This document shows positions 7,185 through 16,855 of a stretch of 64,000 bases of DNA, piece after piece. Origin of the DNA: Methanofastidiosum methylothiophilum (GTDB taxonomy: Archaea > Methanobacteriota_B > Thermococci > Methanofastidiosales > Methanofastidiosaceae); contig LNJE01000003.1 in NCBI GenBank assembly GCA_001587635.1, positions 1 to 64,000 on the forward strand. The letters run 5' to 3'. Numbering within the stretch: position 1 is the stretch's first letter; every line of letters begins with the position of its first letter. The position numbers were made by a program, and so were the translations under genes. Below the pieces are notes generated by a model. It was not told the origin of the DNA and made no database searches. It saw only the letters and a program-made list of their open reading frames with translations.

Positions 7185-8309
7185 ATGGAAACAAATGAAT
7201 ATAGAATTACAATTGCTTCAATATTCATATTTTTCTTGATAATTGCAGCACTTACTTTGTTTCCACTTTTAGATGCACTAATTGCTACTTTGGTTTTAGT
7301 TTACCTTATGCGTCCAATAAATAACATATTAATAAAATATATGAATAAAACTTATGCTGCGCTCCTTTCAGGGATAGCGGTAGTTATTCCTGCTTTTATT
7401 ATATTTTTTTATATTGTAATTGCTGTTTTAAATTATTTTACAAAAGAAAAAATCTTAGATATGCTAATCTTAGTTTATAGTGATATCGACACTCTTTCTG
7501 AAAAAATAGCTTTATCCTTACTGAATTTTTTGAATATTGAATATTCCCCATACTTGAATAACATATCAAATATGCTTTCTCTCAAATTGAATCAAGTAAT
7601 TGTTTATTTTTCTGAAGAAATTTTTAATATTACAATTCATATCCCAGAGTATGCAATGAAACTATTACTTGCTTCAATACTTGCATTTTATTTAATTAGG
7701 GAAGGACCTTCAATAAGAGATACTTTTGTTGTTTTATTACCTGAAAACAAAAAAAAGACAATCTACTCCCTTTTACAGGGAATTGATCTTGTATTTGAAA
7801 GTATTATACTTGTCAATATTTTAAAAGCTATTTTTACATCATTTTTAAGTTTTATAATATTCATAATTTTTGGCGTATCGTATCCAGTTTTATTGGGAGT
7901 TATTTCTGGTTTTATGGATTTTGCACCGATATTGGGTCCATGGATGCTTTTTACTGGATTGGCAGCTGTTTACATGATTAAAGGTCAAGTAATGACAGGA
8001 ATATTAATTTTTGTAATAGGTCAAGTATTTGTTACTTTACTTCCTGAATTATACATAAAACCAAAACTTGCAGGAAATCATGCTAGATTACATCCAATGG
8101 TATTTTTATTTGGATTTTTTGGCGGGCTTTTAGCGTTTGGGGCAGTTGGTATTTTTGTTGGACCAATAGCAATTGGAATCGTTTTAGTTTTTATAAAATA
8201 TTATCTCTTAGGAAATGAAATTGAAACAAAAAATTCAATCATAGATAAAATGTTAAAACACGTAGACAATATTATTAAACCGGAGGTTAAAAAAGATGGT
8301 AGAACATAA
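7185..8309 (+). CDS. AI-2E/PerM family membrane transporter
   Basis: 374 residues from ATG 7185, which sits just after the RBS AAGGAGATGA; an upstream in-frame ATG at 7152 lacks such a site. About eight hydrophobic helices are visible. The C-terminal pattern of PF01594 is recognisable: FMDFAPILGPW, the GQ-V helix, KPKLAG-N-HP and GVVG-like glycine helices. Members move diverse solutes (quorum signal, Na+/Li+-H+ exchange), so the substrate is not predicted. TATA-like TTTATATAC at 7141 suggests its own promoter. It overlaps the next gene by 14 bases, implying cotranslation. Confidence 0.85.
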   Translation: METNEYRITIASIFIFFLIIAALTLFPLLDALIATLVLVYLMRPINNILIKYMNKTYAALLSGIAVVIPAFIIFFYIVIAVLNYFTKEKILDMLILVYSDIDTLSEKIALSLLNFLNIEYSPYLNNISNMLSLKLNQVIVYFSEEIFNITIHIPEYAMKLLLASILAFYLIREGPSIRDTFVVLLPENKKKTIYSLLQGIDLVFESIILVNILKAIFTSFLSFIIFIIFGVSYPVLLGVISGFMDFAPILGPWMLFTGLAAVYMIKGQVMTGILIFVIGQVFVTLLPELYIKPKLAGNHARLHPMVFLFGFFGGLLAFGAVGIFVGPIAIGIVLVFIKYYLLGNEIETKNSIIDKMLKHVDNIIKPEVKKDGRT

Positions 8310-9354
8310 AGTTGTTCTTCCATTTGTGGTAGGGGCCATATTAACTGCTCTATTTGTACAATTTGTTGGGTATGGTGAATTCATTTCTTTAATTAAAAAT
8401 GTTAATCCCTTTTACTTATATCTTGCTATATTCTTCCAAATAGTAAACTTATTTTTTGAATCTTACAAATGGAAACCTATCCTCGAATCTTTAAAACCAA
8501 ATATATCTATGAAAAATGTTTTTATAGCAACTATGATTGGTATTTTCTTTAACAATGTTACCCCTGGTGCTAGAACTGGTGGGGAGCCTATGAAAACTTT
8601 TATTATTTCACAAGAAGAAAATATCAGTCCTATCGAAACAGTTTTTGCTACAGTAACGGTAGATAGGATCGTTGAATCATTACCTTTTTTTGTTCTTGCT
8701 GTTTTTTCGGTAGCCTATGCCAGTCTTTTTTTTACGGTTAGGTGGGGCATTATTATTATGCTCTCATTCATAATTATTGCATATATAGCCGTGCTACTTG
8801 TAGCTTCGTATATTTGTTTTAATAAAAATGCTGGTGAAAAATTTGTTTTTAAATTTTTAATCATACTTGGAAAGTTCTCCATAAGAATAAAAAAATATGA
8901 AGAACTTATATTATCAATGGTTGAAAACTTTCATAATCAGTTCCAGTTAATACTAAAAAGTAGAAATAATCTATATAAGTCAATTGGAGCTTCAATAATA
9001 ATGTGGATGTGTTGGATATTAAGGACTTATTTTGTATTTTTAGCGTTGGGAAAACAATTAAATCCTGTTTTTGTTGCTCTTGTAACTACAGTGAGCCTTC
9101 TTATGGGATTAATTCCTTTCCTACCGGGCGGTATTGGGATAGTTGAAGTTGTGATGTCAGTATTATACGCAGCCTTAAAGGTAGGAAAAAATGTAGCTGT
9201 GACTGCTACCATTCTTGACAGAATAATATCTTTTTGGCTTGTCTTGGTTTTTACAGGTATTATAACTTCCTACAATCTACCTAAATTTAAAAATATGAAA
9301 TCTGAGGCAAGAAATAGAATGATTAACTTTAATAATGATATGGAAACAGATTAA
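8296..9354 (+). CDS. UPF0104 / lysylphosphatidylglycerol synthase TM-region family protein
   Basis: 352 residues with about eight membrane helices. Landmarks of the PF03706 family are NNVTPGARTGGEP (about 85-97), TVDRIVE and the late FLPGGIGIVEV motif. In archaea such proteins (AglD-like) are linked to lipid or dolichol-sugar transfer or flipping, but many are uncharacterised. Its start lies inside the AI-2E gene (14-base overlap), with GGAGG upstream. It is predicted to be an integral membrane protein of the envelope; the substrate is unknown. Confidence 0.85.
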   Translation: MVEHKVVLPFVVGAILTALFVQFVGYGEFISLIKNVNPFYLYLAIFFQIVNLFFESYKWKPILESLKPNISMKNVFIATMIGIFFNNVTPGARTGGEPMKTFIISQEENISPIETVFATVTVDRIVESLPFFVLAVFSVAYASLFFTVRWGIIIMLSFIIIAYIAVLLVASYICFNKNAGEKFVFKFLIILGKFSIRIKKYEELILSMVENFHNQFQLILKSRNNLYKSIGASIIMWMCWILRTYFVFLALGKQLNPVFVALVTTVSLLMGLIPFLPGGIGIVEVVMSVLYAALKVGKNVAVTATILDRIISFWLVLVFTGIITSYNLPKFKNMKSEARNRMINFNNDMETD

Positions 9355-9426
9355 TATTTAAATAGAGAGGTAAAATATAAATTAATTTTATATACTTTAT
9401 ATAATAAATTTGATAAGGTGAATCTG

Positions 9427-9876
9427 TTGAGAGTTAGAGAAGCTTCGTTTAGGGATAGATATAGTATATATGATCTTATTGATAGTTTGCACAACGTTCC
9501 TTTAAAATCTCCGGAAGAAATTTCTAATTTTAATAAAGTACTTACTGAATATATTAAGAATCCCAATATTAAAATTTTTGTTGCTGAGGAGAATTTACTT
9601 GACAGTGTTGAAATCTGTGGATTCTTATCTCTATTCATTAAACCAATACTTTTTTATAGCTACAATGTTTGTCATATTGAAGATATTGTTATTAAAGATG
9701 AATACAAGGGAAAAGGCGTAGGAGCGGGACTTCTCGAAACGGCAATAAACTATGGGAAAAGAATTAAGTGCAAATATATAACAGTTTCAATTGAGGGTGG
9801 CGATCCTATGACCAAGAGATTTTACAAAGCCTGTGGATTCGCTGAAAACTCTCTTGAAATGAAATACTATTTGTAA
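9427..9876 (+). CDS. GNAT-family N-acetyltransferase
   Basis: About 149 residues from TTG 9427, placed 6 bases after AAGGTG; GTG 9418 is an in-frame alternative. The acetyl-CoA binding signature is DEYKGKGVGAGLLETA (motif A, R/Q-x-x-G-x-G/A pattern). Typical end motifs follow: the FYKACGF turn and the final strand LEMKYYL. It transfers an acetyl group from acetyl-CoA to an unknown amine substrate. It stands alone between the membrane-protein pair and the nurA operon. Family is confident; the substrate cannot be read. Confidence 0.85.
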   Translation: MRVREASFRDRYSIYDLIDSLHNVPLKSPEEISNFNKVLTEYIKNPNIKIFVAEENLLDSVEICGFLSLFIKPILFYSYNVCHIEDIVIKDEYKGKGVGAGLLETAINYGKRIKCKYITVSIEGGDPMTKRFYKACGFAENSLEMKYYL

Positions 9877-10052
9877 TTTTTATTTATTCGAATTATTATT
9901 TATTATTTGTATAAGTTAAGGAAGAAATAAATTTGAGTATCTTGTTATCTTTTATCTATGTTTATTCTTGAAATATCTACTGTGCCTATATGGATGTCAT
10001 TGAACGATTTAGAAGATAGTTTTTTATATTCAATTTCCACTTCTGACACAAG

Positions 10053-11177
10053 ATGAATATTGAAGCAATAAAAGATATAATTAACTTAATTAAAAGTGAA
10101 GAAAAATATAATCTCGACGTTCTGATCGGTGAGGAGCCTCAATTCAGTGATAAAAGATATTCTCCAATCACCCTAAACAAGAATAATGTAAATGAATTCC
10201 CTATTTTTAGTGGGGGTAATAAAATCACTTATATTGATGGCGGGAACATCGATTTATTTTCTTCGCCTTCATTGTATTTAGGACTTGTAAGAATATATTT
10301 TAACATATTTGAGAATAATAAGATTATTCTACCAAAAAAAATACCCCAAAAATATGAGTTTTATGTTTTTGGTTCATCTTCCGGGAAAGAAAAAGATATT
10401 ACTTTTCAATTCAAACTTTTCCCTTTTTCTGAGGATTATCAAATTGATTTTGAAGAAGCAGACAAAACTATTAACTCCCATGATCCAACTATCTCTAATA
10501 AAAATTTTAGGGCTGAACTAGGGATTGTTTGTAGTATCGCAAGACGATTTCTTGAATGGAAAATCTCAGAATTAGTAATTCAAAATGAACTTGATAAAGG
10601 AGACATATTAGTGAGAGATGGCTCACTTCAAACTGCAATTACTGGAGAATCTAATTATTCTAAAAAAGCATATCAGGCAGCGGAAAATAAAGAAGTCATT
10701 TTTTGTGGTATTGCAAAAAGATCAAAACTTTACACATCTAAGGGGAGATCTTTATCTTATGCAATAAAATTGTTAGGAAATAAAGTGTGCCCAAAAAAAT
10801 CATGGTATTATTATCCAGTAGTTGAAATTACTCATCCAGATCATAGCGCTGAAATGTACTTTGTTAAATTTCATCCCTCGTCAAAATATGTATTTAGATT
10901 CGAAATTGAAAAAAATATGGCGAAATCTTTAGGAAGGGCGAAAATTGAAGAACTTTTGGGGATAATAGCTTCTAACTCAGTTGATCTTAGATTCCCTGGA
11001 TACCCATATGGACTTGTAGATGCAGATTACATAGCCAGACTCCGAAAGGATGAAATGGAAACTCAGAAAGCGCTTTTTATATCACTCTGTAACGATAAAG
11101 ATGTTTTAAAATTTATTGAAGAGAATATTAGTGTAGAAGATGCACATGATGTTTTAGATAAATTACAATGGATGTAG
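10053..11177 (+). CDS. nurA: 5'-3' nuclease NurA
   Basis: 374 residues, the family length. The RNase H-like metal-site motifs are visible: YIDGG near residue 60 and LVRDGSLQT near 190, each supplying a catalytic Asp. NurA digests 5' strands together with the HerA translocase during break resection. It is the first gene of nurA-herA-mre11-rad50, with HerA starting 10 bases after the stop. There is no obvious ribosome-binding site before ATG. The 9877-10052 gap is AT-rich and may hold the operon promoter. Confidence 0.92.
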   Translation: MNIEAIKDIINLIKSEEKYNLDVLIGEEPQFSDKRYSPITLNKNNVNEFPIFSGGNKITYIDGGNIDLFSSPSLYLGLVRIYFNIFENNKIILPKKIPQKYEFYVFGSSSGKEKDITFQFKLFPFSEDYQIDFEEADKTINSHDPTISNKNFRAELGIVCSIARRFLEWKISELVIQNELDKGDILVRDGSLQTAITGESNYSKKAYQAAENKEVIFCGIAKRSKLYTSKGRSLSYAIKLLGNKVCPKKSWYYYPVVEITHPDHSAEMYFVKFHPSSKYVFRFEIEKNMAKSLGRAKIEELLGIIASNSVDLRFPGYPYGLVDADYIARLRKDEMETQKALFISLCNDKDVLKFIEENISVEDAHDVLDKLQWM

Positions 11178-11187
11178 GTGTTATAAT

Positions 11188-12717
11188 ATGGACATTGTAG
11201 GAAAAATTGTATCTGGAGATTTTAGTGGTATAATAATTAGGCAAAAAACTGGAATTGATGTAGAATTAGGGGAATTGCTTGTAACAAGAGAGTGTAATGA
11301 TTATTTTATAATGCAAGTTTTTGATGTTTCTTATGGGTCTCAAATACCGGAAAGAATTAGAAGTTTAGCTGCAGGTTTAAAGTTAGAAGAAGAGTCAAAT
11401 TTATCATTTTTGGAAAATGAACTTTCTAATTTTATCCTCATTATTCTAAAGCCAATTCTTTTTGTCAGTCGAAATAAATATCATCTTCCAAAAAGACTGC
11501 CGAAATTTTTTGCTGCAGTTGAAAGAATCAATGAAGAAGATTTGAAATTCCTTGAGAAACCTAACACGCCACTCTACTTTGGCCAAATAAGGAGTGGATC
11601 AAGAATATTAAATATTGATGTTTTCCTTAACGGGGAAGATGTGCTAACCCACCATATGCTTATTTCCGCTTCCACAGGCAAAGGAAAATCTAATTTAGTT
11701 AAAGTTCTAACTTATAATTTACTAAATGAAAGCTATGCAGGTTTGTTAATTATTGATCCTCATGACGAATATTATGGTAGGACAAAAAAAGGATTAAAAG
11801 ATCATCCAAATGCTATAAGTAAAATAGTATACTACTCAATTAATCCTCCTCCTGGTGCAAATACACTAATACTTGATTTAAGAACAATTAAACCTTGGCA
11901 CCTAACTGGAATAGTTCCTTTAACAGAAGCACAGATAGAGTGTATATACTTATTTTACAATAGGGATAAAGAAAATTGGATAGAGAATATAGTGCTTGCT
12001 GAGAAAGACGATAACGTTTCCATAGTCACTCTAGATGTGCTTAAAAGAAAATTCAACAATATATTTGGGATATCTTTGGAAAATGGACAATTATCTTTTA
12101 GAAATAATTTATTTTCAAATACTAGCGGAAGTACAACAATAAAAAATGTTGTTGAATATTTGGAAAAGGGGAAAACTGTTATTTTAGATACATCAAAACT
12201 TGGAGGTGAAGTTGAACTTATGATTGGAGGGATTTTTGCTGAAGGTGTTTTTTCAAAATATCGTGATCTAAGTTTTAAAGGTCATCTTAATGAAAAACCT
12301 TGTATAAGCATTATCATTGAAGAAGCTCCAAGAGTTCTAGGAAAAGATGTTTTAGATAAGGGAATAAATATTTTTGGTACAATTGCAAGAGAGGGGAGAA
12401 AATTTAGAATAGGACTTGTAGCAATAACTCAACTTCCAAGCTTAATACCTAAGGAGATACTTGCAAATATGAATACAAAAATTATAATGGGAACTGAAAT
12501 GTCGAATGAGAGAAGTGCCTTAATTGATAGTTCTCCCCAAGATATATCTGAAGAATCAAGAAATATAGCAAGCCTTGATATAGGCGAGGCACTTTTGACA
12601 TCAACCTTTTCTAAAATAGCAATACCTCTAAAAGTACCTGACTTTGGTAAGATTATTAAAACCAATGAAAAAATTATAAAAGATAAAACCGTTATAAGAG
12701 GGGTCGACTTAGAGTGA
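11188..12717 (+). CDS. herA: DNA translocase HerA
   Basis: 509 residues. An N-terminal HAS-barrel (about 1-120) precedes a FtsK/VirB4-like ATPase with Walker A ASTGKGKSNL (161-170), the adjacent IIDPHDEYYG and the later Walker B-type strand IIIEEAPR. The C-terminal part has TQLPSLIPKEI and NMNTKIIMGTEM, usual in HerA. The hexamer pumps DNA for NurA in end resection with Mre11-Rad50. Its stop overlaps the GTG start of mre11 (GTGA), indicating translational coupling. Confidence 0.94.
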   Translation: MDIVGKIVSGDFSGIIIRQKTGIDVELGELLVTRECNDYFIMQVFDVSYGSQIPERIRSLAAGLKLEEESNLSFLENELSNFILIILKPILFVSRNKYHLPKRLPKFFAAVERINEEDLKFLEKPNTPLYFGQIRSGSRILNIDVFLNGEDVLTHHMLISASTGKGKSNLVKVLTYNLLNESYAGLLIIDPHDEYYGRTKKGLKDHPNAISKIVYYSINPPPGANTLILDLRTIKPWHLTGIVPLTEAQIECIYLFYNRDKENWIENIVLAEKDDNVSIVTLDVLKRKFNNIFGISLENGQLSFRNNLFSNTSGSTTIKNVVEYLEKGKTVILDTSKLGGEVELMIGGIFAEGVFSKYRDLSFKGHLNEKPCISIIIEEAPRVLGKDVLDKGINIFGTIAREGRKFRIGLVAITQLPSLIPKEILANMNTKIIMGTEMSNERSALIDSSPQDISEESRNIASLDIGEALLTSTFSKIAIPLKVPDFGKIIKTNEKIIKDKTVIRGVDLE

Positions 12718-13970
12718 AATTTTCCCATATGGCCGATCTTCATTTGGGCGGGTGGAGAGAAGATACTTTAAGGGAGGTGGGAATTAAAGCGTTTGAGAAA
12801 GCTATTGATATTTCTATCGATGAAAATGTTGACTTTATTCTTATTTCAGGGGATCTTTTTGATTCTTCTAATCCTACAATCGATGTTATGGCAAGAGCCG
12901 CAAAAAAACTATACGAGCTTAAACTAAAAGGAATAATTGTATATGTTATTGAAGGTTCTCATGATTTTTCCCCTACGGGTAGAACAATTCTTAAAGTTTT
13001 CCAAGAAGCAGGATTATTAAAACGAGTTACTTCAGGAGAAGAAAAAGAAGGAAAACTAACATTAAAAGGAGTACTAAATGAAAAAACTAAAACTAATATT
13101 TATGGCATACCCGGCCTCAGAGGTAGTTTAGAGAAGGCAACGTATAACTCACTCAATAGAGATGAATTGGAAAAACAAGAAGGTAAAAAAATATTTCTAT
13201 TTCATTCAGCTATTGAGGAATTTAAATCGAATGATTTTTACCACATGGAGTCAATGCCAATATCTTTTCTTCCAAAGGGATTTATTTATTATGCAGGCGG
13301 ACATATCCATGAGAGGGGTGAATTTGAATTAGGAGAATACAAAAATGTAGTATTCCCGGGGGCACTGTTCCCGAATAACATTGATGAGCTTTTATCTTTT
13401 AGAGGAGGGGGATTTTATCTAGTTGAACATAGTGATGGACTTCTTAATAAAACATACATCCCAATTACCATAGCTCCAGTAGTTCTTTTAGAAGTTAAAT
13501 TGGAGTGTACTAATCCGATTAATATTGAGGAAAAAGTTAGAAATTCATTAGATAAAACATGCTTAAAAGACAGTATAGTAATTGTAAAATTTAAAGGTAA
13601 ATTGGATGGCAATATTTCAGATATCAATTTTAAGAAGATTAGCTTATTTTTAGAGGATAAAGGAGCACTGTTAGTTAAAAGGGACACTCGAGACATTAAA
13701 ACTAAAGAATTTAAAGAAATAAAAAATTCCTCAATGACTAAGGAAAAACTAGAAGAAGAAGTTATAACTCGACATAAAGATCAAATTCTACTTAAAGAAT
13801 GTCGGATGGAGACTGTATCATTTGTAAAGTCTTTTATGAACCTATTGTCTAGAGAAAAAAAAGAAGGCGAAAAAAAGGAAGATTATACAAATTCTGTCCT
13901 CAACGATTCAATAGAATATCTTTCAAAAAATAATCTTTTGGAGGATTTTAATGAAACTTCTAACACTTGA
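12714..13970 (+). CDS. mre11: DNA double-strand break nuclease Mre11
   Basis: 418 residues. Metallophosphoesterase motifs are DLHLG (Asp8/His10), GDLFD (Asp47), GSHD (His83), FLFHSA (about His164) and GGHIHE (about 196-198). In well-studied homologues the third motif is GNHD. Here Ser82 replaces the metal-binding Asn, an oddity that may be lineage-wide. A capping region and C-terminal Rad50-binding helices follow. It partners Rad50 to open and trim DNA ends. GTG start overlaps herA; its end overlaps rad50 by 20 bases. RBS GGAGG for rad50 lies inside its last codons. Confidence 0.94.
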   Translation: MKFSHMADLHLGGWREDTLREVGIKAFEKAIDISIDENVDFILISGDLFDSSNPTIDVMARAAKKLYELKLKGIIVYVIEGSHDFSPTGRTILKVFQEAGLLKRVTSGEEKEGKLTLKGVLNEKTKTNIYGIPGLRGSLEKATYNSLNRDELEKQEGKKIFLFHSAIEEFKSNDFYHMESMPISFLPKGFIYYAGGHIHERGEFELGEYKNVVFPGALFPNNIDELLSFRGGGFYLVEHSDGLLNKTYIPITIAPVVLLEVKLECTNPINIEEKVRNSLDKTCLKDSIVIVKFKGKLDGNISDINFKKISLFLEDKGALLVKRDTRDIKTKEFKEIKNSSMTKEKLEEEVITRHKDQILLKECRMETVSFVKSFMNLLSREKKEGEKKEDYTNSVLNDSIEYLSKNNLLEDFNETSNT

Positions 13971-16509
13971 GATGTTCAATATAAGAAGCTACGAACATCA
14001 AATAATACAATTTCCTGACGGATCTTTTTTACTGTCTGGGGACATTGGATTTGGGAAATCAACAATACTATTGGCAATAGAGTTTGCACTTTTTGGTTTA
14101 GGGGATATAACAGCATCTTCTCTTTTAAGGAGGGGGGAACGAGAGGGAAAAGTGCGTTTAGAATTTGAACTTGATAGCAAAAATATAGTTGTTAGTAGAG
14201 GCCTACAAAAAAAAGGAGAATCGATCTCTCAAGTAACGGGATACATTTCTATTGATGGCAATAGAAAAGAAATGACTCCGACTGAACTTAAAGCAGAGAT
14301 AATATCTTTATTGGGTTACCCTAAAGAATTGTCTACAAAACAAAAAAATCCAATATACAGGTATACAGTGTATACCCCTCAAGAGGAAATGAAACAAATT
14401 CTATTGTCTAAACGAGAAGATAGAATGGAAATACTACGAAGAATATTCGGTGTTGATCGTTATAAAATCATAAGAGATAATTCTAATACTTTAAGACTTG
14501 ATCTTAAAAGAAAAGCATTTAGTTATGAGCAACTTTCTAGAGGATTAAATGAGAGAAATAATGAATTAAAGGAAATAAAAGAAAAAAAAGAAAGACTAGA
14601 TAAAGAAATAGCCGAAATTAATAAATCTCTGAATGAGATTAAAACAAATGAATCTTTTTTTCTTAAAAAGTCTGAAGAGATTGATGAAAAATATATTCGA
14701 TACCAAAATCTTTCTAGTGAGATTGCAATAAAAGAATCTGAATACAACACATATGAAAATAATTGCACAAAACTTAATTTAAAATTGAATCAACTTATTT
14801 CTGGTAGAGAAGGCATTGACATAGAAAAAGAGATTCTTATAATTGAAAAAGATAATGTAACAATAATGGAAGAAATAGCAAAATGTAAAGAAATAAAAGA
14901 AGAACTAAATCGTTATAACATTACTCTAGGGAAAATTGAAGTTGAACTATCAAATAAAAGAGAATCATTTGAGAAAAATTCTAAAGAAATTGCACTGAAA
15001 GAGGGTTTACTTTCCTCCCTCAAAGGAAGTTATGATACGCCCATAGATGAATTAAGAAGGGAAATTGCCATAGCTGAAAAAAATATTGAATATACTTATC
15101 AAAAGAAAGAAGGATTTAACAAAGATCTTGATTTACTAATAAAATCAAAAGAAAGATACAATACAAAAATTTTGGAATATAAAGAAAAAAATTCAATGGC
15201 TATAGGTAGGCTCAAAACGACCGAATCTGATATGTGCTCTTTGAGTAACTTAAAAGGAATTGCACTATGCCCTTTATGCAAGCAAAGTATCTCAGATGAG
15301 CACCGTCAGAATGAAATTAAAAGAATGGATAAAGAAAAAAATAAGCTGTTAATAGATTTAAATCAAACGAACGAATTAATCAAAAAAGTAGAGCTCAAAA
15401 TAAAAAAAATTGATAGCGATATAGATAATAAAATAAAAATTATTATTTCTTCTGAAAAAAATAAAATTATAGCCATAGAACAACAAATTAGAGAGACTGA
15501 ATCATTTAATGGCCTATCAAAAGAATTAGATTCTCTTTTTTTGGAAAAGGAACTATTAGAAAAAACAATTGAAAATAAATCAAAAGAGCAAAAACAAATT
15601 CTAGATGAAATAAAAAAGTTTGCTCTAATAGATACAGAAACATTAGAATTAGAAAGTAGAAAAGATTCTAATCTTGATCTTATAAGGAACTACAAAGAAG
15701 CACTGAGCATAAGAAAAGATATAGAGGTAATGACTAATAATAAGAGCAATTTGTTGAAAGAAATTAATGCCCTACATGAAAGTGTAAAAAAATATTCGGA
15801 TATTCATTCTGAAAAACAAAAGATTAATCAAGAATTAAAACAAATTTCTGATAAAAAGATTAAAAAAGAAAGAGAAGAAGCTGAAAAATCTAAAGAACTA
15901 TATTTTTTAGGAAATGATTTACATAGAATAAGTAATGAAATTAAAGAAAAGAAAAAATATACTCAAATTAAAGAAAAACTTGAAAAAATGTCACACTGGA
16001 TTGATAATTATTTCATTAATTTAATGGAAATAATGGAACGAGAGTTTATGGAATCCCTTAGAGTTCAATTTGAATCTTATTTCTCAAAATGGCTTGAAAG
16101 TCTACTAGAAGGCAATGATATAGAAGCTTTAATAGATGAAGATTTTACCCCAATTTTGAGACAGGAAGGCTTTGATGCGGACTATGATTCATTATCGGGG
16201 GGAGAAAGAACTTCTGTTGCTCTTGCTTACAGGCTAGCCTTAAATAGAGTAATAAACAATTTAATTGATGAAATTAAAACTCAAGATTTAATAATCCTTG
16301 ATGAACCAACAGATGGATTTTCTAGAAAACAGCTTGATAAAGTAAGGGATGTTTTAGATATGCTTGGGATGGACCAAGTGATAATAGTTTCTCATGAACC
16401 AGAAATTGAAAGTTATGTTGATCATGTCTTAAGAGTAACAAAGAGGGACGGTATATCCAGAATCGAGTGTCAAGCATCTTCTTCTAAACCAACTGTTGGA
16501 TTATTATAA
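13951..16509 (+). CDS. rad50: DNA double-strand break repair ATPase Rad50
   Basis: 852 residues. Walker A is GFGKSTILLAIEFALFG near residue 30. Long Lys/Glu-rich coiled coils flank a zinc hook CPLC (about 440-443), and the C-terminal lobe has the signature LSGGERTS (about 750), Walker B LIILDEPTDG and the switch His in VSHEPE. It tethers DNA ends and gates the Mre11 nuclease by ATP cycling. ATG 13951 follows GGAGGATTTTA and overlaps mre11. It is the last gene of the resection operon; a new TATA-like element starts after its stop codon. Confidence 0.95.
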   Translation: MKLLTLEMFNIRSYEHQIIQFPDGSFLLSGDIGFGKSTILLAIEFALFGLGDITASSLLRRGEREGKVRLEFELDSKNIVVSRGLQKKGESISQVTGYISIDGNRKEMTPTELKAEIISLLGYPKELSTKQKNPIYRYTVYTPQEEMKQILLSKREDRMEILRRIFGVDRYKIIRDNSNTLRLDLKRKAFSYEQLSRGLNERNNELKEIKEKKERLDKEIAEINKSLNEIKTNESFFLKKSEEIDEKYIRYQNLSSEIAIKESEYNTYENNCTKLNLKLNQLISGREGIDIEKEILIIEKDNVTIMEEIAKCKEIKEELNRYNITLGKIEVELSNKRESFEKNSKEIALKEGLLSSLKGSYDTPIDELRREIAIAEKNIEYTYQKKEGFNKDLDLLIKSKERYNTKILEYKEKNSMAIGRLKTTESDMCSLSNLKGIALCPLCKQSISDEHRQNEIKRMDKEKNKLLIDLNQTNELIKKVELKIKKIDSDIDNKIKIIISSEKNKIIAIEQQIRETESFNGLSKELDSLFLEKELLEKTIENKSKEQKQILDEIKKFALIDTETLELESRKDSNLDLIRNYKEALSIRKDIEVMTNNKSNLLKEINALHESVKKYSDIHSEKQKINQELKQISDKKIKKEREEAEKSKELYFLGNDLHRISNEIKEKKKYTQIKEKLEKMSHWIDNYFINLMEIMEREFMESLRVQFESYFSKWLESLLEGNDIEALIDEDFTPILRQEGFDADYDSLSGGERTSVALAYRLALNRVINNLIDEIKTQDLIILDEPTDGFSRKQLDKVRDVLDMLGMDQVIIVSHEPEIESYVDHVLRVTKRDGISRIECQASSSKPTVGLL

Positions 16510-16560
16510 AATTCAAAAGAAATTTAAAGATTAAATGTATAGTACCATATGGGGATATTA

Positions 16561-16842
16561 ATGCTTTCAAATATACCTATAAATCTTGATAAAGTAAAAA
16601 AAGAAGACCTAGATAAGGAAATCTTAAGGGCAGGGATAATAGCTGAGTTGGATGCAATAAATCTATATGAACAGCTTGCATCCATGACAACTAATAAAAA
16701 AATAAAAATGATTTTACTAGATATTGCAAAAGAGGAAAAGACTCATGTTGGAGAATTTCAAACCTTATTACTTTTTTTAGACAAACAACAAGCAGAAGAA
16801 TTGCAAAAAGGTAAAGAAGAANTTGAAGAACTAATCAAATAA
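16561..16842 (+). CDS. Encapsulin-type ferritin-like protein (stand-alone)
   Basis: About 93 residues from ATG 16561 (GGGGATATT upstream; ATG 16549 is an in-frame alternative). The two-helix unit AELDAINLYEQLA ... AKEEKTHVGEF carries the Glu and Glu-x-x-His ligands of encapsulated ferritin-like proteins. It closely resembles the ferritin-like part fused to the encapsulin shell in Thermococcales. Such proteins oxidise and store iron inside a shell, but no shell gene is adjacent; MGMT follows 13 bases later. One codon near the end is ambiguous. Family call is from remembered similarity and ligand pattern. Confidence 0.82.
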   Translation: MLSNIPINLDKVKKEDLDKEILRAGIIAELDAINLYEQLASMTTNKKIKMILLDIAKEEKTHVGEFQTLLLFLDKQQAEELQKGKEEXEELIK

Positions 16843-16855
16843 TTTTCATGATAGA

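Noticed and set aside
9945..10049. Minus-strand 34-codon frame (GTG start) between the GNAT gene and nurA
   Set aside because: No ribosome-binding site and it reaches to within 3 bases of the nurA start, where the operon promoter is expected; likely chance.
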